Assembly (NCBI GenBank): GCA_013203545.1
Contig: JABMQA010000037.1
Coordinates: 1 to 10,293, forward strand
Direction of reading: 5' to 3'
Source: Bacteroidota bacterium
GTDB lineage: Bacteria > Bacteroidota > Bacteroidia > Bacteroidales > 4484-276
Length of the DNA: 10,293 nt
Shown here: piece by piece, positions 7,192 to 10,293 of the stretch
Layout: each line of letters begins with the position of its first letter
How positions within the stretch are numbered: position 1 is the first letter of the stretch
The notes under the pieces: generated by a model
Seen by the model: only the letters and a program-made list of their open reading frames with translations
The model's database searches: none
What the model was told of the DNA's origin: nothing
Translations under genes and position numbers: made by a program

Positions 7192-7282
7192 GATTTAAAA
7201 CACACATTTGTGACCGGAGGATTTCAAATTCATTTCTGCAAAACCTGTTTCATTCCAGGGATAAGGGTTTTTAGCATAAAGG

Positions 7283-7399
7283 CGCCAAACAAAAACGGGA
7301 AGCAAGCAAGCCTGCATTCCCGTTTTGCAAATTAGAAATTAATCTAATTAGTTAGCATACCATATTTTACTGTTATTTTTTACCAGGGATCATTTTTAA
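7283..7399. repeat. Duplicated 3'-end/terminator segment, copy B
   Basis: Direct-repeat partner of 4631-4745. The non-coding part, including the hairpin arms, is almost identical: two substitutions and a GCAA tandem duplication in the loop over about 55 bp. The coding-tail part is more diverged. Copy B has no intact gene ending at it; it lies upstream of the lipoprotein promoter, where a tandem paralogue on the minus strand would end. Confidence 0.85.
7292..7326 (-). terminator. Orphan copy of the hairpin terminator
   Basis: AAAACGGGAA (7292-7301) and TTCCCGTTTT (7317-7326) form the same perfect 10-bp stem as at 4640-4670, with a longer loop holding GCAAGCAAG. On the minus strand the stem runs into TTTTTGTTT. 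No intact gene now ends here; only the LruC remnant at 7348-7424 lies before it. It could still shield the lipoprotein promoter from upstream transcription. Confidence 0.72.
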
Positions 7400-7424
7400 A
7401 TTCGCTCACAAATTTACAATATGC
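7348..7424 (-). pseudogene. Remnant of a second LruC-domain gene, extreme C-terminus
   Basis: Minus-strand translation gives AYCKFVSEFKNDPW followed by a stop. After a one-base shift the frame continues KNNSKIWYAN and stop. The intact neighbour ends KDEPGYRDNSKIWYAD, so the shared pattern (K-[ND]-[DE]-P, then NSKIWYA) is clear. The break is explained by loss of one T from a TAT codon (TGGTATAAAAAT to TGGTAAAAAAT). Upstream of 7424 I see no further LruC similarity, so about 25 codons survive. The tail has the same position relative to the terminator as in the intact gene, which argues for a lost tandem paralogue rather than chance. Confidence 0.68.
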
Positions 7425-7462
7425 AAGTCCTGATATCAACCAACAATAAGCAAGTGTTGATA
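7417..7462. repeat. Imperfect 19-bp direct repeat
   Basis: CAATATGCAAGTCCTGATA (7417-7435) and CAATAAGCAAGTGTTGATA (7444-7462) match at 16 of 19 positions with a 27-bp period. No gene, terminator or promoter overlaps the second copy. A partial echo (AATAAGTGTAG) follows at 7470-7480. It may be a decayed tandem duplication or a binding site; nothing in the sequence decides. Confidence 0.45.
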
Positions 7463-7606
7463 AATTGTTAATAAGTGTAGCCAACCACTAAGTAAATGAG
7501 AAACTATTAGGATCGATATCGGGTCAAAACGTCCTCAATTTCATGGTATTTGTAAACAAAAAGCAGTAGAATTACAATTATTAACAACCCTCATTTAAAT
7601 ATTCCC

Positions 7607-7611
7607 GGAGG
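7607..7611 (+). promoter_or_regulatory. Shine-Dalgarno sequence before a small ORF
   Basis: GGAGG is followed by a 9-base spacer and ATG 7621. Strong Shine-Dalgarno motifs are uncommon in Bacteroidota and absent from the other starts here, so it is notable; chance is not excluded. No TAnnTTTG promoter was found upstream between 7500 and 7607. Confidence 0.35.
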
Positions 7612-7620
7612 TTTAGAAAA

Positions 7621-7758
7621 ATGTCTATTTTAGTCAAAAATTTCCTGAACATGAATCAATTCAAATATTTATCCGGTTTAATTTACATCATGTTGGTAAG
7701 CGATAATGGTGTTCCGCAGCTTTTTGGGCAGGCGCAGGTAATGATAACAATAAATTAA
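7621..7758 (+). CDS. Small ORF of 45 codons, signal-peptide-like; real small protein or truncated gene
   Basis: I do not recognise a family. The product begins MSILVKNFLN, has a second in-frame Met at residue 11 (MNQFKYLSGLIYIMLVSD) and ends QLFGQAQVMITIN. From Met11 it reads like a Sec signal peptide: a lysine, a hydrophobic core and a possible cleavage site after GQAQ. Only five residues follow before the stop. That suggests either the 5' end of a secreted-protein gene whose body has been lost, or a short membrane peptide. A GGAGG motif lies 9 bases before the first ATG, but no standard promoter is visible. It is in the same decayed intergenic stretch as the LruC remnant. Coding status is uncertain. 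Confidence 0.3.
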   Translation: MSILVKNFLNMNQFKYLSGLIYIMLVSDNGVPQLFGQAQVMITIN

Positions 7759-7770
7759 TTATTTTAGCGG

Positions 7771-7786
7771 TGCCATTATGATGGCA
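7771..7786. other. Small hairpin upstream of the helicase gene
   Basis: TGCCAT-TATG-ATGGCA is a perfect 6-bp inverted repeat followed by TTTAATTG. It begins 13 bp after the small ORF stop and ends 32 bp before the helicase ATG. It may be a weak terminator for the small ORF or a leader structure of the helicase message. The stem is short and the T run poor, so function is doubtful. No clear helicase promoter could be placed in 7500-7818. Confidence 0.3.
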
Positions 7787-7818
7787 TTTAATTGAGATGA
7801 TTCAAAAACAATTACCCC

Positions 7819-10293
7819 ATGACAAAATTTGAAAATAACCCCCGTCTTCAACAAGCTTTCGACTTTTTGCAGTACACCAATCGCAATGTTTTTCTTACCG
7901 GAAAAGCAGGTACTGGAAAAACGACATTTCTTCATAATTTTCGTGACATATCACCCAAGCGTATGATTGTTGTCGCGCCTACAGGCGTTGCAGCCATTAA
8001 CGCCAAAGGTGTTACTATTCATTCCTTTTTCCAGATCAGCTTTGGCCCCCAGGTTCCGAGGCGTTATATGCAATATGATGACGGACGTCAAAGCAGTACG
8101 CCTCCGGCCGGTCATGAAATAAAACGTTTCAGCAGGGATAAAATCAAGATCATGCGATCCCTCGATTTGCTGGTAATTGATGAAATCAGCATGGTACGCG
8201 CCGATCTGCTGGACGCCATTGATGATGTGCTCCGGCGTTTTCGCGACAGGTACAAACCCTTTGGTGGCGTGCAGCTACTGATGATTGGTGACTTGCAACA
8301 ATTGGCGCCTGTTGCAAAAGATGAAGAGTGGACAATGCTGAAACCATATTATAATTCGGTTTACTTTTTCAGCAGCCTTGCCTTAAAACAGACTGATTAT
8401 GTTAGCATCGAATTGCAGCATATTTACCGCCAGCAGGATGAACATTTTATCCGGATCCTGAATAAAATCCGTGATAATGTAATCGACAACGAAGTATTGA
8501 AGGAGTTGAACAACCGTCATAAGCCTGGTTTTGCAAATGATGCGCCATCAGGTTATATCACACTTACCACCCATAATTACCAGGCAAAAAACATCAATGA
8601 GACAAAACTAAAGCAACTCGCTGCTAAAGAAAAGCGGTACAAAGCATCGGTTGAGGATGATTTTCCGGAATACATCTATCCAACCGATTTTGAATTGATC
8701 TTAAAGGAGAAGGCGCAGGTGATGTTTATTAAAAACGACCCCTCTCCCGAAAAGCAATATTATAATGGGAAAATCGGGGTCATCCGAAATTTTGACCATG
8801 GGAAAATATATGTTGAATGTGACGGTGAAGACGATGTTATCCCTGTTGAGCGGGTGGAATGGCAAAACTTAAAATATTCCATCAATGAAGACACACGTGA
8901 AATCACCGAAAAGGTTACGGGTACATTCACACAATTTCCATTAAAACTGGCATGGGCAATCACCATCCACAAAAGCCAGGGCTTAACATTTGAACGCGCC
9001 ATAATTGATGCGGCCGAGGCTTTTGCATTTGGTCAGGTTTACGTGGCCCTGAGTCGCTGCAAAACCCTTGAAGGAATGGTGCTTAATTCGCCACTATCAC
9101 CTTCGGCTGTCCGTTCCGACACACTTTTAAAAGATTTTAACCACAATATCAGCAACAACAATCCGGGTAAGGACCAGCTTATATCTTCAAAAAAAAGATA
9201 CCAGGAGACCCTGCTACTGGAACTTTTTGATTTTGCACCATTGCAGCGTCAGGTCAGATATGTTATTAAAATTGTGAATGAAAATTTCGGCAGCCTCACC
9301 GAAAAGCTGTTGCATAACCTTCAGGATATTGAAACCACTATTCAGGCAGATTTTATTGAGGTATCTGATAAGTTTCATCCTCAGATTACTCAGCTAATAT
9401 CCGCTCATCCTGATGTAGTAATCGAAGATAATTCTCCTTTACAGGAACGTGTAAGGAAAGCATGCGGCTATTTTTCTGGCAAAATGAAATCCGGCATCAT
9501 GGAGAAAACGAACCATCTGGTTGTTGAAACCGATAATCGGGCCCTAAGGAAAAAACTACGTGATATCCTGGATAATCTGCTTAGGATGGAAATGATTTCA
9601 TTCAGCACATTACTGGCATGCGAAAAAGGTTTTGATGTGAAAAGTCTGCTGAAGGCCCGCGCGGAGGCAAGCATCGAAGAAGCGGTGAAAGCGCCTAAAC
9701 CAGTACCCGTTACAGAATATAACCCCGGCGATGCCCATCCTGAACTAATGGTTGCTCTCCGGTCGTGGCGAAATAGTATGGCAAAAGAGATGGACGTGCC
9801 TCATTATATGATCCTGCCTCAAAAAGTTATGGTTGCCATAGCAGCAGTGAAACCTGCATCAGCAAAAGCGTTGAAAAACATCAAAGGGTTGGGAAGAAAA
9901 AAGATCATACAATTCGGTGGTGATATACTCTCCATGGTTGAAGATTATACAGATGTGAAAATAACATCGGATGCTTTTGACCTTCCTGAACCGCCTAAAA
10001 AACCAAAAGCAGAAAAGGGGGCAACTCAGCGCGAGACTGTCGCGTTTTTCGATGAAGGTAAAACAATAGAAGAAATTGCCGAAATACGAAACCTTAAGGC
10101 GGGCACTATTTCTTCCCACCTGGGCTGGGGCATACAAAATAATCTCATCGATATCCATCGGCTTATGCCGGATGAACAAATCCAACTGATCGCAGCCTAT
10201 TTCAGGTCACACCCCGATGCAAGCCGTTCTCAGGCTAAACAGGCACTCGGTGATGACATTTCCTGGGAAGAAATAAAATACGTAATGGGCTAC
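7819..10293 (+). CDS. Pif1/RecD2-like superfamily 1 helicase with HRDC and C-terminal HTH domains, 3' end outside window
   Basis: An open frame of 825 codons reaches the right edge. The product is a cytoplasmic ATP-driven DNA helicase. Motifs in order: Walker A GKAGTGKTT (28-36), APTGVAA (motif Ia), Walker B VIDEISM (D121, E122), GDLQQLAP (D158, motif III), IYRQ (Arg204, motif IV), TIHKSQGLTF (His384-Gly388, motif V) and VALSRC (Arg413, motif VI arginine finger). This set is the Pif1/RecD2 pattern. Residues about 440-635 are a charged helical region without a recognised motif. Residues about 640-710 (HPELMVALRSWR to LKNIKGLGRKKI) match an HRDC nucleic-acid-binding domain of the RecQ type. Residues from about 734 (RETVAFFDEGKTIEEIA, then SSHLGWGI) match the helix-turn-helix tail seen on RecQ-like helicases. 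This combination is known in Bacteroidota; a role in repair or stalled-fork processing is inference. The start is the first in-frame ATG, 18 residues before the conserved core. Confidence 0.87.
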   Translation, partial: MTKFENNPRLQQAFDFLQYTNRNVFLTGKAGTGKTTFLHNFRDISPKRMIVVAPTGVAAINAKGVTIHSFFQISFGPQVPRRYMQYDDGRQSSTPPAGHEIKRFSRDKIKIMRSLDLLVIDEISMVRADLLDAIDDVLRRFRDRYKPFGGVQLLMIGDLQQLAPVAKDEEWTMLKPYYNSVYFFSSLALKQTDYVSIELQHIYRQQDEHFIRILNKIRDNVIDNEVLKELNNRHKPGFANDAPSGYITLTTHNYQAKNINETKLKQLAAKEKRYKASVEDDFPEYIYPTDFELILKEKAQVMFIKNDPSPEKQYYNGKIGVIRNFDHGKIYVECDGEDDVIPVERVEWQNLKYSINEDTREITEKVTGTFTQFPLKLAWAITIHKSQGLTFERAIIDAAEAFAFGQVYVALSRCKTLEGMVLNSPLSPSAVRSDTLLKDFNHNISNNNPGKDQLISSKKRYQETLLLELFDFAPLQRQVRYVIKIVNENFGSLTEKLLHNLQDIETTIQADFIEVSDKFHPQITQLISAHPDVVIEDNSPLQERVRKACGYFSGKMKSGIMEKTNHLVVETDNRALRKKLRDILDNLLRMEMISFSTLLACEKGFDVKSLLKARAEASIEEAVKAPKPVPVTEYNPGDAHPELMVALRSWRNSMAKEMDVPHYMILPQKVMVAIAAVKPASAKALKNIKGLGRKKIIQFGGDILSMVEDYTDVKITSDAFDLPEPPKKPKAEKGATQRETVAFFDEGKTIEEIAEIRNLKAGTISSHLGWGIQNNLIDIHRLMPDEQIQLIAAYFRSHPDASRSQAKQALGDDISWEEIKYVMGY

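Noticed and set aside
7092..7818. CRISPR array, riboswitch or tRNA in the long intergenic stretch
   Set aside because: The repeats are only two or three imperfect units with no regular spacers, and no cloverleaf or known aptamer core could be traced.
9859..10185. 108-codon minus-strand ORF
   Set aside because: Antisense to the HRDC/HTH part of the helicase, whose own frame is clearly coding.

Overview
The window looks chromosomal and comes from a member of the Bacteroidota. Three features support this. Several genes are preceded by the Bacteroidota-type promoter (a TTG/TTTG box, a 17-19 bp spacer, then TAnnTTTG), and most starts lack a Shine-Dalgarno sequence. The protein families are typical of the phylum: a TamA-like lipoprotein (TamL type), an LruC-domain lipoprotein, and a Pif1-like helicase with HRDC and HTH tails. 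Base composition is moderately AT-rich. No rRNA, tRNA, CRISPR array, integrase or transposase was seen.

Layout. Positions 1-1543 (minus) hold the first 514 codons of a lipid-anchored POTRA/beta-barrel assembly protein that runs off the left edge. A divergent intergenic region (1544-1896) carries one promoter for each direction and a nested palindrome. It is followed (plus) by a secreted S9-type serine hydrolase (1897-2985). Next is a probable two-gene operon (plus) of an Rrf2-family regulator with three cysteines (3153-3554) and a secreted PgaB-like polysaccharide deacetylase (3582-4628). A bidirectional hairpin terminator separates this operon from a convergent large lipoprotein gene (minus, 4693-7082). 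That lipoprotein has a beta-solenoid middle and an LruC domain, and its frame is broken by a single missing base near 5031.

The 736 bp between that gene and the helicase (7083-7818) is the most unusual stretch. It contains a promoter with a good -7 box but no -33 box, preceded by two 12-bp direct repeats exactly 21 bp apart. It also contains a second copy of the lipoprotein gene's terminator fused to a decayed piece of an LruC C-terminus, an imperfect 19-bp direct repeat, a 45-codon signal-peptide-like ORF with an unusually good ribosome binding site, and a small hairpin. I read it as the scar of a lost tandem paralogue. Positions 7819-10293 (plus) encode 825 residues of the helicase, open at the right edge.

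Functionally, most of the window concerns the cell envelope: outer-membrane assembly, periplasmic or secreted hydrolysis, extracellular polysaccharide modification and a large surface lipoprotein. The helicase is an unrelated DNA-maintenance gene. I saw no convincing new defence or mobile system. The best leads are the frameshift, the duplicated 3' end with terminator, and the 21-bp direct repeats.
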